DNA of 64,000 bases, taken from the NCBI GenBank assembly GCA_020724525.1, contig DYGU01000007.1:1-64000 (forward strand). The letters run 5' to 3'. Shown here piece after piece: positions 45,381 to 54,708 of this stretch. Source of the stretch: Dehalococcoides mccartyi. Lineage in GTDB: Bacteria; Chloroflexota; Dehalococcoidia; GIF9; DYGU01. Made by a program: the position numbers and the translations under genes. The first letter of the stretch is position 1. Every line of letters begins with the position of its first letter. Under the pieces are notes generated by a model. The model was not told the origin of the DNA. It worked only from the letters and a program-made list of their open reading frames with translations, and made no database searches.

Positions 45381-46241
45381 ATGATCAGCCCACGTCTTCT
45401 CCGGCGGCGAATACGCAGCATTCAGAGCACAGCCAAGATTACTAAAGCTATGGAAATGATTGCTACGGCTAGAATGCGCCGAGCCCAGGAGCAAGCTTTA
45501 GCTGGACGTCCCTATGCCGAAAAAATAAGCCGGGTTATCGCTGATTTAGCTGCTCAACCTCAAGACAATGGTGCCATTCATCCACTACTGGAGAGACGCG
45601 AGGTTAAAAAAATCGCTATACTCCATATCACTACTGATAGGGGATTATGCGGTGGGCTTAATGCCAACATGAACCGTATGGTTGCCACCTTCATTTTAGA
45701 ACAAACAGTTCCGGTCGTTCTTATCACTGTAGGGCGCAAAGGGCGGGACTTTATGCTCCGTCACGCCCGTAATCTCAGAGCTGAATTTACTGGAATTGGT
45801 GATAGACCTACTTTGATGGATACTCTCCCCATCTCTCGAGTCGTCATTGATGACTACACTACCGGTTATGTGGACTTGGTTTACTTAGCTTATTCTCGCT
45901 TTACTTCAACCATGGTCCAACGTCCAACATTAGAGCCACTACTTCCAGTAGAGCCAGCAGTTTTCCCTAAAACAGAAAGTTTAGAATATATTTATGAGCC
46001 TGCCCCCCATTTCGTCCTGGGTCAGCTCTTACCCCGATTTGTTCAAATAGAAGTATACCATGCTATTCTGGAAGCTATTGCCAGCGAACAGTCAGCTCGG
46101 ATGGTAGCTATGCGCAACGCTACTGAGAATGCCAATGAGCTTATTGAGGACTTAATAATCACCCTAAATAAAGCCCGACAGGAAATGATTACCAAGGAAC
46201 TTCTTGATATTACCGGAGGTGCTGAAGCCCTGGCTAAATGA
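45381..46241 (+). CDS. atpG: F1 ATP synthase subunit gamma
   Basis: Central rotor shaft. The N-terminal coiled coil starts MISPRLLRRRIRSIQSTAKITKAMEMIATARMRRAQ. ILHITTDRGLCGGLNANM is the conserved middle block. The C-terminal helix AMRNATENANELIEDLIITLNKARQEMITKELLDITGGAEAL is diagnostic. At 286 residues it is full length. It is 6 bases after atpA. Unlike most operons, about 600 bases with an unrelated ORF separate it from atpD. Confidence 0.96.
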   Translation: MISPRLLRRRIRSIQSTAKITKAMEMIATARMRRAQEQALAGRPYAEKISRVIADLAAQPQDNGAIHPLLERREVKKIAILHITTDRGLCGGLNANMNRMVATFILEQTVPVVLITVGRKGRDFMLRHARNLRAEFTGIGDRPTLMDTLPISRVVIDDYTTGYVDLVYLAYSRFTSTMVQRPTLEPLLPVEPAVFPKTESLEYIYEPAPHFVLGQLLPRFVQIEVYHAILEAIASEQSARMVAMRNATENANELIEDLIITLNKARQEMITKELLDITGGAEALAK

Positions 46242-46311
46242 TGGAAGAAAGAAACTGCTAAGCAATGGCTATCAGCCGGGAGGAATTTGAAAGGGTGAAG
46301 AGGTTTTGCCC

Positions 46312-46340
46312 TTGACCAGTTCTTGAAACAGGAATATTGT
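46312..46340 (+). promoter_or_regulatory. Possible internal promoter before the repeat ORF and atpD
   Basis: TTGACC (46312-46317), a 17-base spacer and TATTGT (46335-46340). It lies in the 147-base gap after atpG and could drive the inserted ORF and boost atpD-atpC. The -10 is imperfect. Confidence 0.4.
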
Positions 46341-46388
46341 TAAGATAGAAGTTTGAAAATCGAATGTTAGACACAACGGAGGGATAGA

Positions 46389-46751
46389 ATGGAAATTTTT
46401 GGAGCTGCCATCACTTTGCTTTCAATTGTTATTGCTGTGCAAACCTGGAGAAATGGAAAATTGGTGAGAGAGATGCTCAGGACAATTCATGGGGAAGGAG
46501 AAAAAAGACACGGAGAGGTAATAAAACTGTTTGAGAAAATGGATGAAAGGTTTGAGAAACTGTTTGAGAAAATGGATGAAAGGTTTGAGAAACTGTTTGA
46601 GAAAATGGATGAAAGGTTTGAGAAAATGGATGAAAGGTTTGAGAAACTGTTTGACAAAATGGATGAGAGGACTGCTAAAATTGCTGAGCTGGTTGAAAAA
46701 ATTCCAGAAAAGACAGCAAAGATTGTTTTAAATCTGAGCCAAAAGAGCTAA
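46389..46751 (+). CDS. Membrane-anchored 11-residue-repeat coiled-coil protein inserted between atpG and atpD
   Basis: Family not recognised. An N-terminal hydrophobic helix (FGAAITLLSIVIAVQTW) is followed by a highly charged helical region built of 11-residue units F.K(M)DERFEKLFEK repeated about four times, then AKIAELVEKIPEKTAKI. At 120 residues. GGAGGGAT lies before the ATG. The same design (one N-terminal helix, then heptad or hendecad coil) recurs in the 97-residue ORF just beyond atpC. The position within the F1 genes is unusual. Whether it touches ATP synthase is unknown. A late insertion is equally possible. Confidence 0.65.
   Translation: MEIFGAAITLLSIVIAVQTWRNGKLVREMLRTIHGEGEKRHGEVIKLFEKMDERFEKLFEKMDERFEKLFEKMDERFEKMDERFEKLFDKMDERTAKIAELVEKIPEKTAKIVLNLSQKS
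46527..46670 (+). repeat. 33-bp tandem repeat inside the coiled-coil ORF
   Basis: The unit CTGTTTGAGAAAATGGATGAAAGG+TTTGAGAAA (33 bases) occurs at 46527, 46560 and 46593 with almost no change. A 21-base partial unit and a diverged copy at 46647 follow. The near-identity at DNA level indicates recent slippage or expansion. Confidence 0.9.
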
Positions 46752-46833
46752 GTTCACAAATAAACTTGGATATAAACTGCCTGAAGAAGGTTCCAAGCCT
46801 CTTAGTTAAGATGGGAAATTCTGGCACAGGTGA

Positions 46834-48233
<1,400 letters not shown>

Positions 48234-48234
<1 letters not shown>

Positions 48235-48659
48235 TGTTAACTTTCAGATTAGAGATTGTTACCGCCGAACGTCTGGCTTTTGCCGATGACGTTAATGTAC
48301 TGGTTGCCCCCGGTATTGAAGGGCAATTAGGCATTTTACCCCACCATGCCCCTTTAATGACTATGCTCCAGCCTGGGGAACTCCTTATCAGGAAAGATAA
48401 CGAGGAAATATACTGGGCAATCACCGGCGGCTTCCTTGAGGTGCGTCCCGATAAAGTAATAATCTTAGCCGCTGCCTGCGAGCAGGCTGACGAAATTGAC
48501 CTTGCCCGGGCTGAAGTAGCTAAACGCCGGGCTGAAGAACGACTAAAACAGAGAGTTCCTGATGTTGACTATGCTGCGGCTGAAGCTGCCCTCTGCCGCT
48601 CCCTCGCCCGACTAAAAGTAGCCGAGAGAAGACGCCGCAAACCGAAAAGCATACCCTAA
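48234..48659 (+). CDS. atpC: F1 ATP synthase subunit epsilon
   Basis: Rotor subunit that regulates ATPase activity. The N-terminal beta-sandwich holds LEIVTAERLAFADDVNVLVAPGIEGQLGILPHHAPLMTML, the family signature. The C-terminal two-helix part follows (AEVAKRRAEERLKQRV..AALCRSLARLKVAERRRRK). At 142 residues. ATG 48234 overlaps the atpD stop. It is the last gene of the atp operon. No clear terminator follows. Confidence 0.95.
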
Positions 48660-48680
48660 TTGAAACAGGCTTTTGCTTAG

Positions 48681-48830
48681 CCATCCCCCACGATCACTAC
48701 TACCAGTAAAAGTTCCATTGATGGTGCTGATTGTCCTTACTCTGTAATTAGTCCCCGAAACCTGATTTGAGGGTATCAGCCAGCTATAAGAACCACTGTC
48801 ACCAGTTCCCACCGGCACAAAGGTGGTCAA
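48681..48830 (-). pseudogene. Relic of a beta-sandwich surface-protein repeat
   Basis: On the minus strand GTGDSGSYSWLIPSNQVSGTNYRVR..ST.NGTFTGSSD matches the pattern G.YSW.IP....SG..YR(I/V)R..S....  ..D of Ser/Thr-rich extracellular repeats. Only about 50 codons remain, without a start or the rest of a gene, and the frame runs into the 3' end of atpC. It is probably a deletion scar. Confidence 0.4.
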
Positions 48831-48833
48831 TCT

Positions 48834-49127
48834 TTATTTATATTTATGCTCTCTTAGATGCTCCTCAAAAAGTCGCTTAAGCTCTCTAAGTTCACCCCCA
48901 AATCCTTTAAGCTCATCATTAAATCTTTCCAGCCTTCCCTCAAATCCCATCAGCCTTTCTTCAACTCCCCCCAGCCTTTGCTCAAGTCCCCCCAGCCTTC
49001 CCACCACCTGACCCAATCTCTCCCGCATATCACCAAAGCCGCGCACGAAGACTACTAAAATGGCACCAAGAAAGCCAAAAACACCTAAAATAAGCGCCAC
49101 CATTAACGGAATAACTACCTCAAACAT
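48834..49127 (-). CDS. Membrane-anchored coiled-coil protein next to atpC
   Basis: Family not recognised. An N-terminal helix (MFEVVIPLMVALILGVFGFLGAILVVFV) is followed by a Gly/Leu/Arg-rich heptad coil with about seven repeats of (R/E)LGG(L/V)E(Q/E)RL type, then a charged tail. At 97 residues. Its architecture matches the repeat protein between atpG and atpD, but the sequences do not align closely. It is convergent with atpC. The 23-bp khpA-end direct repeat begins 22 bases upstream of its start. Confidence 0.6.
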   Translation of the reverse strand: MFEVVIPLMVALILGVFGFLGAILVVFVRGFGDMRERLGQVVGRLGGLEQRLGGVEERLMGFEGRLERFNDELKGFGGELRELKRLFEEHLREHKYK

Positions 49128-49148
49128 GCCCCCGTCTTAGTCTCCTTG

Positions 49149-49171
49149 CCTTACATTATTTCCAGTCTGAC
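49149..49171. repeat. Left copy of a 23-bp direct repeat (khpA 3' end)
   Basis: CCTTACATTATTTCCAGTCTGAC is identical to 54943-54965. In the right copy it encodes the last codons (RLEIM, stop) of khpA on the minus strand. Here it stands outside any gene, though the minus strand still reads TRVRLEIM-stop. It is a candidate attL/attR pair around a 5.8-kb segment. Confidence 0.75.
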
Positions 49172-49213
49172 TCTTGTCTTTTTCCGTATTTCCCTTTGTC
49201 AGAGTAGACATTC

Positions 49214-50266
49214 TCATAGAAACTCACCAATCCTTGTTAGTGCCTCTACCCTCTTCTCTACGGGCGGGTGCGTATCCCACAGCCTATCTATCCATGACGG
49301 ATTGCGCGGCTGAAGTTGCCACCTATCGGCATAAGGGAGCGCTGCCATCTCTTTCGCAACCAATTCATCATTCAGGGTGTCTATTTTTCGTAAAGCACTT
49401 GCCATTATCTCATGATTTATTAGTTCAGCGCTGAATCCATCGGCGATGTATTCCTGCCTCCTGCTTAAATGGAATGCTAAGATAGAGGCGAGCTTGGCTA
49501 TCACCTTTGTTATGAACCCCCCGATGGTTAGAAACCACCCGAACATCGCTACCGCCAAACCTCCACCCCTTTTCTCTCTGGGAGTCACGGCTTCTATTGC
49601 CAGTCCTACACCAGTCATCGCCAAGCCTATAATTATGCACAAGGTGCCAATCTTATCAAAAATCTCTATCCAGGAAAGCACGAATGACCACTTTAAGCAG
49701 TCAAGATTCTTGATGTGACCTATTTCATGTCCTAAGATTGCGGCTAATTCTTCCTTTGTAATCTTCCCACCTTGATACGCCTCTATTAGTCCTCTTGTGA
49801 CACAAACATGGCTGCCAGAAGTACTTGCATAAGCCAATGCGTTAATTTCGGGTGTCTTGGCAAGCATCAATTTTGGGGATTTAGTCAAGCCTGCCTTTAT
49901 TGAAAGCTCGCCGAGCGAGTTTAGGACCTCTGGAGGGGCATCCGTAAAGGGTTTTACCCCCTGTAGTGATAAGGGTGTTAATATATAAGCTGAGAAAAGT
50001 GCAATCGTAAAGCCAACAAGGAAGATGACAGGTATCATCTGTGGTATGCCATAGGCGAAAGGTATTAGAATAAGAGTAATTGCGACAAAGATTGCGATAG
50101 TATAAAGCCAGCTTTTTACCACCTCCTCTTTCCTTTCTTTTTCAAGTAGCACTTTAGAGAAATCGTCCCAAGTCAAAGCTTTTCCTGTTTTAGCAGAAAG
50201 CTTCGCCTTCCATATCCTCAGTCTTTGGTAACTATCTTCGCTGAGTGTAAGCTTTTTTTCTTCCAC
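49214..50266 (-). CDS. HtpX-like M48 family membrane metalloprotease
   Basis: Predicted quality-control protease of the inner membrane. LAAILGHEIGHIKNLD is the zinc HExxH motif (about residue 180), and RRQEYIADGFSAEL supplies the third zinc ligand. Hydrophobic pairs lie at residues 50-100 and 195-260. At 350 residues. The first about 45 residues (KLTLSEDSYQRLRIWKAKLSAKTG.ALTWDDF) resemble a ribbon-helix-helix-like segment not seen in E. coli HtpX. It lies alone within the segment bounded by the 23-bp repeats, so it may be cargo. Confidence 0.88.
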   Translation of the reverse strand: MEEKKLTLSEDSYQRLRIWKAKLSAKTGKALTWDDFSKVLLEKERKEEVVKSWLYTIAIFVAITLILIPFAYGIPQMIPVIFLVGFTIALFSAYILTPLSLQGVKPFTDAPPEVLNSLGELSIKAGLTKSPKLMLAKTPEINALAYASTSGSHVCVTRGLIEAYQGGKITKEELAAILGHEIGHIKNLDCLKWSFVLSWIEIFDKIGTLCIIIGLAMTGVGLAIEAVTPREKRGGGLAVAMFGWFLTIGGFITKVIAKLASILAFHLSRRQEYIADGFSAELINHEIMASALRKIDTLNDELVAKEMAALPYADRWQLQPRNPSWIDRLWDTHPPVEKRVEALTRIGEFL

Positions 50267-50354
50267 AGTTCCTCATTTTAGGAAAAGCGATAAATACTAT
50301 AGTAAGCGAGAATGCTGAAAAAGTCTCAGATTTACCCTTGAGCTATCTGCTATT

Positions 50355-50453
50355 CTAGGAGCGTGTGTGAGTAATCACTGCCGCAGATTCGAAATTGCTG
50401 AAAAACAGTTCTTTACCAGATTCGGGCGGGATATTACTCACACAGCCTCCTAG
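50355..50453. repeat. 99-bp MITE-like palindrome
   Basis: CTAGGAGCGTGTGTGAGTAAT (50355-50375) is inversely repeated as ATTACTCACACAGCCTCCTAG (50433-50453), with a non-coding middle containing CAGATTCG twice. It looks like a miniature element or the joined ends of a lost insertion sequence. The rest of the 396-base gap (50267-50662) shows nothing recognisable, only a short plus-strand open frame of unknown meaning at about 50460-50662. Confidence 0.65.
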
Positions 50454-50662
50454 GGTATCGTCCACTCACTAAATCTGTTAAGGAGTATATCGGATGCTGA
50501 GAGCAAAATCAAGCCAACTTTACCTTCAGTAACTGTCAACTGTTGGTCGGTGAGAATCCAGGATGACCATCAAGTTAAACCTCCAGAACTCCGTGAGCTA
50601 ACGTCCTTAGAAGTTGAACCCAGGGGCGATTCTGGTGTGGTCCAGAGAGAGCTGGCAAGCCT

Positions 50663-51763
50663 TTAAGCCAGTTTATCTACATTGCCTTCTATTGCCCCCA
50701 GTTCTCTAAGACCATCACCATTTATCTCCAGCCTATAGCCTCTTAGACCAAAGGAGTTTTCCATTAGATATCCCCTTAACCTGGCAATTTCTTTAGCCTC
50801 CTCACCAGATGTTTTTTGTTGGACTTTGATTAAAATTCTGTCTACTTTATCAACTTCACCCCCGATGCAGGCTTGATATATTTCCCTGGCAAGCTCAGTG
50901 TCTACTGCCTGGACAAGAGCTCTTTTCAAGTGAAACCGGCTCAGCTCGTAGATGCCACCAAAGAGCTGAGCCCCCTCCTTTATCCAGGGGGCACCATCAC
51001 CACCTACTATTACCCTCCCCACCTTAGATAGGTCATATTTTCTAGCCAGAGCCAGGGAGAAACCTTCCCAGAATCTATCCCCATCCATAATCCCGGTATA
51101 AACTGTCTTTTCTTTTACCCGATATCGGTCTTTACTCGCCTTTTCCCAGCCTTCATAGGCAATACCAGCTTTTACCTCAACCCGTTTTGCTTCTTCCCTC
51201 TGAAGGGCAATATTTGTACCATCAGCTTCAACAAAAAGATAAGGGAGTACTTTACCCTCGGTCTCCGGGATTACCCCACCTTCATAGACCTCTTCTATCC
51301 CTTTTTCCTCCTGTTTCAGATAGGGGTCAATAACTTTGGCTACAAGGTGATGAATTGAAGTGTGGGAGATGCCTGAAGGAAGTATTGCCCTCAGGATTTC
51401 CTCAGATCTCTGGAAAGGGAAATGGCTGGAGATAAAAGTTGAAAGCTCCTTTACCTCAGGGCTTACATGACAGCCTTTATCCAGTCCCATCCTCTCATCC
51501 AGGAGGAAACGGTACTCACCATTGTTATCCCGGTATAGCCTCCGCTTTATCCTGATATCACCGAAAACTGTGATTATTCGGTGTTCTCTCAAGCCTTCTA
51601 CCTTAAGGTTTTGGTCTTTCTCCTTCATCAGCTCTTCGTCTACACCTTCCAGTAACACTTTAGTTATCTCCTGGGCTAAACTACAAGCCCGGTTAAAGAT
51701 TTCCTCTTCCCACCTCCCCACATCCCCCTTTAGTTTTACTTGAAGTTTATCTATACTTTCCAT
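50663..51763 (-). mobile_element. ISLre2-family (UPF0236) transposase, C-terminally truncated
   Basis: DDE-type transposase. VTVFGDIRIKRRLYRD..GEYRFLLDERMGL, SSHFPFQRSEEIL, YLFVEADGTNIALQRE (first acidic residue) and VIVGGDGAPWIKEGAQLFGG (second acidic site) are family blocks. The protein stops at LGAIEGNVDKLA. In complete members about 80 more residues follow, including the terminal Arg-rich block, so this copy is probably inactive. ATG 51763 with AAGGAGG 7 bases upstream is a better start than the track TTG. No intact pair of terminal repeats was found. Confidence 0.85.
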
Positions 51764-51856
51764 CAAGAGACCTCCTTAATCCAAAGATTACCCTGACAGG
51801 GCATCCCGGATTCTGCGAGGTTTCTCTTTTCTTTTCAACCCCAACCGAGCAAAATG

Positions 51857-52402
51857 TTACAGTATCTTACCTTCAAATGAGTGTCGCAACGAATGGACAG
51901 ATACATCTCAGTTATTGCTGCTCTTCCTTTTGCATGATGGAAAATTTGCTGGACTGTCCGCTCTGAAATTGGGATAGTTTGAACCACGCTTGGCTTCTTT
52001 AACACCCTATTGTATTAGGAATTTCAGAGACTCACCGCCTGACCGTAATAAACTCTGGAAACCTTCTCCTTTTCAATCAAGTGAAGTAAATACCCTTTGA
52101 TGCCTTCTTCACATAGCTCATCGGGAGTCTGTATGAAATGATGAAGATGGCGATTGATATGGTGCAGATAAGCCTTTCGGGTCCTGGGGCTATGTCCCTC
52201 AATTTCAGCTCTCTCTGCATCGTTCAAAGTTCTCTCTCTTCGCTTTTGAAATTCTGAGAATTGCAAAAGAGGGTCTATGTCTACTTGTTGTCCGGCAAAA
52301 ACCGATAGGATTTCGCTTAGAATTTCATCAGAGTATGGAACAATGCAGAACTTTTTTGTGAATGCTATTTGCTACCTTCAACAGCCTTGATTTTTGCCAC
52401 AT
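51857..52402 (-). pseudogene. Integron-type tyrosine recombinase, N-terminal and box II remnant
   Basis: On the minus strand the frame reads CIVPYSDEILSEIL..then EIEGHSPRTRKAYLHHINRHLHHF..KVSRVYYGQAVS, a SAM-like core-binding domain. Two in-frame stops follow, then YNRVLKKPSVVQTIP. After a deletion of roughly a hundred codons ISERTVQQIFHHAKGRAAITE appears, and after a frameshift VSVHSLRHSFEGK, the box II HxLRH motif. The reading is what integron integrases and XerC-like recombinases show (QAVSALKF.Y..VL; S.HSLRHSFATHLLE). The catalytic tyrosine region is missing here. A piece of it lies at 54.6 kb. Confidence 0.75.
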
Positions 52403-52430
52403 GAGCCGGGTTTGTATGGGAAAGTAATCG
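52363..52430. repeat. 67/68-bp integrase-leader repeat, copy A
   Basis: TGCTATTTGCTACCTT..AACAG.CTTGATTTT to GTATGGGAAAGTAATCG, about 90 percent identical to 54709-54775. On the minus strand each copy lies directly upstream of a recombinase piece. On the plus strand this copy leads into the lon tail. Confidence 0.7.
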
Positions 52431-52570
52431 TGCCTAAAGAAAACGAGAAAGACCTGGAAGAGGTTCCGGAGCATATTAAAAGTGAGCTCCAGTTCATTGT
52501 ATTGGACAGTATTGACCAGGCTTCGGAAGTCGCCCTCAAAGTCCCTGAAGAAGCCAAAAGGTGGATTTAA
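52430..52570 (+). pseudogene. 3' fragment of a Lon protease gene
   Basis: About 46 codons read VPKENEKDLEEVPEHIKSELQFIVLDSID..., stop. This is the C-terminal end of Lon, where VI.PKEN.KDLEEIPE....L.F is highly conserved. Nothing upstream encodes the catalytic Ser-Lys domain. The fragment starts at the edge of the 67-bp repeat and runs without a gap into a decayed hydrolase gene, so it is a rearrangement junction. Confidence 0.75.
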
Positions 52571-53251
52571 TCTTTATCCACGGCTCCAGTAATACCAAAG
52601 AAGTCTGGTATTATCAGACTACTTATTTCCCTGATTCTGAAGCCATTAATCTCCCCGGACATCTTCATGAGGGTCAGCCTAAAACCAGTGTTGATGATTA
52701 TGGGGAATGGTTGCATGAGTATATTCTGAAGTAAAGTTACAAAGAGCCAGTTTTAGCCGGTCATTCTTTAGAGGGGCTATTGCTCAGACTTATGCTTTAA
52801 AATACCCTGATAGCCTGAAAGCTCTTATATTGGTGGCTACTGGTGCCCGACTGCGTGTCCATCCTGATTTCCTGGCGGTGATAGCAGCCGGAATAGCCGA
52901 GCCCTCAAAATGACTTAAAGAATTTGTTGAACCGTTATATGCCAGAGTTCCTCTGGAGCTCAGAGCGATAGTGATAAAGAAAGTAATTGAAGTTGGTGTG
53001 ACTGTCCCGCTTAACGATTTTCAGTGCTGTGATAAATTTGACATTATGGACAGAGTTCATGAAATTAAATGTCCCACTCTTATTTTTGTAGCACTGATGA
53101 TAACCTGACGCCGGTAAAATACAACCAGTATTTAGCTAATAAGATTGCCGGTGCTCGTTTGGTTGTCATTGACGGTGGCACTCACTTTGTCTTCATAGAA
53201 AAACCCGATGAAGTCAACCGGGCAATAGACAAATTCTTACAGACTCTGTAG
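52561..53251 (+). pseudogene. Alpha/beta hydrolase gene with several lesions
   Basis: The reading LIFIHGSSNTKEVWYYQTTYFP..AINLPGH.. leads to an in-frame TAA, then PVLAGHSL(frameshift)GAIAQTYALKYPDSLKALILVATGARL, a TGA, CPTLIFVA, another frameshift, and DDNLTPVKYNQYLANKIAGARLVVIDGGTHFVFIEKPDEVNRAIDKFL. The nucleophile elbow GHSxG, the late Asp (DD) and the His (GGTH) of the fold can all be seen. The start codon is lost. The 60-residue ORF at 53069 in the track is its tail. Clearly non-functional. Confidence 0.85.
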
Positions 53252-53341
53252 AGCCTCCAAAGTAACTACCAGTCTTTCACAGCCTTAATTTGAATTCTGG
53301 CGCTTTGAACAATTTAGACGATTGCGCAGGCTTTTCACACG

Positions 53342-53423
53342 GCCTAACGGTATCGGTATAAAAGAAGTTCGGCAAAGCCGAATTTGAACGGAGCGGAGTG
53401 AAGTCTTTTACACCGTGTTAGGT
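53342..53423 (-). other. attC-like integron recombination site
   Basis: Read on the minus strand it starts ACCTAAC (RYYYAAC) and ends GTTAGGC (GTTRRRY), complementary as R'' and R' core sites require. Inside, GGTGTAAAAGA pairs with TCTTTTATACC, followed by an unpaired asymmetric region and a terminal hairpin TTCGGC-TTT-GCCGAA. Length 82 bases. The right arm carries bases that cannot pair, as expected of attC extrahelical bases. It lies 43 bases after the zinc-ribbon gene stop, in cassette orientation. Confidence 0.75.
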
Positions 53424-53465
53424 GAAGTCATGGACGAAAGGGATATTCTCCACTTTCCCAAACTG

Positions 53466-53639
53466 CTACTGCAAAGGTTTCCCGCATAATGGGCATGATG
53501 TCAGTGTTGGTCCAAATAATTGTCGGAGAACTCCACTCCCATAAACGCATTCTGCACATATAAAGTGTGTATTAGGACAGACTTTTCCTCCATAAACATC
53601 CTTTTCTTTACCGCAAGCATCGCATTTTCTCTTTGGCAT
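53466..53639 (-). CDS. 57-residue zinc-ribbon-like miniprotein in the integron cassette
   Basis: Not in the ORF track because of its size. AAAGGAG lies 7 bases before the ATG. The protein begins MPKRKCDACGKEKDVYGG, continues with VCPNTHFICAECV and ends SCPLCGKPLQ: C6/C9, C21, H25, C28/C31 and C49/C52 form paired zinc-binding CxxC knuckles. It lies 13 bases after the helical-repeat gene and 43 bases before the attC-like site, so both genes are in one cassette. A nucleic-acid or protein-binding adaptor is a guess. No homologue family is recognised. Confidence 0.8.
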   Translation of the reverse strand: MPKRKCDACGKEKDVYGGKVCPNTHFICAECVYGSGVLRQLFGPTLTSCPLCGKPLQ

Positions 53640-53652
53640 CTTTGAACTCCTT

Positions 53653-54480
53653 TCACTTTAGCCATCTTCCAAAGCGGTCAAGAAATCTGCCTTTGGGCAA
53701 TTGTTGCTCGATCTCGGTAAGATCTTTCTTTGCTTCAGCAATCCAATAATCTCCTAATTCTTTCTCCTCCTCTTGTAAAACGCCCCGATGAGGATGTGAA
53801 GAGGCCAATAAAACCTTCTTGAGTTCCTTGGCTGCCGAAGTAATGTCCCCTTTCTCCCTATATAGCTTGCCCAACTTATATCCACAAACAAGTTCTCCAA
53901 TCGTAGGTGGCTCGTCTGGACTACGAGATTCGTGACGTTCTACTATTTTGAGACATTTTATGGCATACTCTATATCACGCGTAGCCCAAAGGTCCCCGAG
54001 CAACAAATACAAAAAGGCTATTTGGGGGAAGTCCTTTAACAAGTATAATGCATCGTCTCTCTTTCCTTTTTCTCGCAACAAGTCGCCAAAAACCGTGCGA
54101 GGAATTGGAGTCGTCATGAGATCTCTTAACATGCCCACTTTAGCTACATTCTTCTTGAGATCAATTCTATCTTCAAGGAAATCCATATACGCTACAAACT
54201 GCTCATGGCTTTCTTTACCTAGGACAAACCTCTGTAATTCTTGACCTGATAGACCTATAATCTTACCTATAGCCTGCCTAGCACGAAGTAGCTCTTCTTG
54301 AGCCTTTTCTAAATCCCCTTGTTTGGCATATATATGCATCAGAAGACCATAAACAATGGCTTCCTCAACAGGGTTGAGTCTTGCCTGAACTGCACTCCTG
54401 CACTTTGTTATCACTTGAGCTGGATTCTCGACTCTTTCAAATGAATTCAAACATTCAAAAAAGAGCTGTTCTGTCTCCAT
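53653..54480 (-). CDS. Helical-repeat (TPR-like) protein, integron cassette gene
   Basis: Function unknown. 275 residues, almost wholly helical and soluble. Blocks such as EEAIVYGLLMHIYAKQGDLEKAQEELLRAR (about residues 38-67), DFPQIAFLYLLLGDLWATRDIEYAIKCLKIVE and VCGYKLGKLYREKGDITSAAKELKKVL have TPR spacing (LG.LY...G....A...L). No signal peptide. The ATG lies about 64 bases inside the GTTAGGC core site on the left of the cassette (minus orientation). It is followed by the zinc-ribbon gene. It may be a scaffold for the small protein. Confidence 0.8.
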   Translation of the reverse strand: METEQLFFECLNSFERVENPAQVITKCRSAVQARLNPVEEAIVYGLLMHIYAKQGDLEKAQEELLRARQAIGKIIGLSGQELQRFVLGKESHEQFVAYMDFLEDRIDLKKNVAKVGMLRDLMTTPIPRTVFGDLLREKGKRDDALYLLKDFPQIAFLYLLLGDLWATRDIEYAIKCLKIVERHESRSPDEPPTIGELVCGYKLGKLYREKGDITSAAKELKKVLLASSHPHRGVLQEEEKELGDYWIAEAKKDLTEIEQQLPKGRFLDRFGRWLK

Positions 54481-54543
54481 TTTTTATCACACCTCCTACA
54501 TGTACTGTCTCACCTGGAGTTTTATCCCCTCGTCCACAATTTC

Positions 54544-54575
54544 GCCTAACTTGTGCATAACCCGCACTGCGCTTA
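54544..54575 (-). other. attI-like or upstream core site of the cassette
   Basis: On the minus strand TTATGCACAAGTTAGGC ends in the GTTRRRY core (GTTAGGC at 54550-54544). Downstream come the cassette genes and, 1.2 kb on, an attC-like site ending in the same GTTAGGC. Upstream lies the C-terminal end of a tyrosine recombinase. The arrangement is that of an integron platform with one inserted cassette. Confidence 0.6.
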
Positions 54576-54587
54576 TTTTTCCATTTT

Positions 54588-54690
54588 AGCTTCATTCTAT
54601 CTAACCAGCTTTGAAGTTTCCCCAGCATCTTGTTGGAAATGTGGGTATAAACTTCTGTTGTCTTGCTACTGTTATATCCAAAGAACACTC
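54588..54690 (-). pseudogene. Integron-type tyrosine recombinase, C-terminal fragment
   Basis: On the minus strand, GVFFGYNSSKTTEVYTHISNKMLGKLQSWLDRM matches the end of integron/Xer integrases (LGH.SSKTTEIYTHVSNK.LG...SPLD), including the catalytic tyrosine in VYTH. The box residue normally His (LGH) is Tyr here. Nothing upstream encodes the rest, only the 67-bp repeat. The frame has no stop and runs into the cassette, giving the 77-residue ORF in the track. Confidence 0.75.
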
Positions 54691-54708
54691 CAATACTTCT
54701 GTTTTGGA

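Noticed and set aside
46527-46670. Regular 33-bp tandem units suggesting a CRISPR-like array
   Set aside because: There are no spacers. The units are contiguous, in frame and encode an 11-residue protein repeat.
46531-46731. 66-codon ORF in another frame of the repeat gene
   Set aside because: Tandem repeats in one frame keep the others open. The RKWMKGL repeats are by-products.
48823-49058. Two Ser/Pro-rich plus-strand ORFs opposite the coiled-coil gene
   Set aside because: They are antisense images of the heptad-repeat gene, low in complexity and without a start signal.
50460-50662. About 65-codon plus-strand open frame after the MITE-like palindrome
   Set aside because: No start with a ribosome site and no family resemblance. 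Noted only as unexplained sequence.
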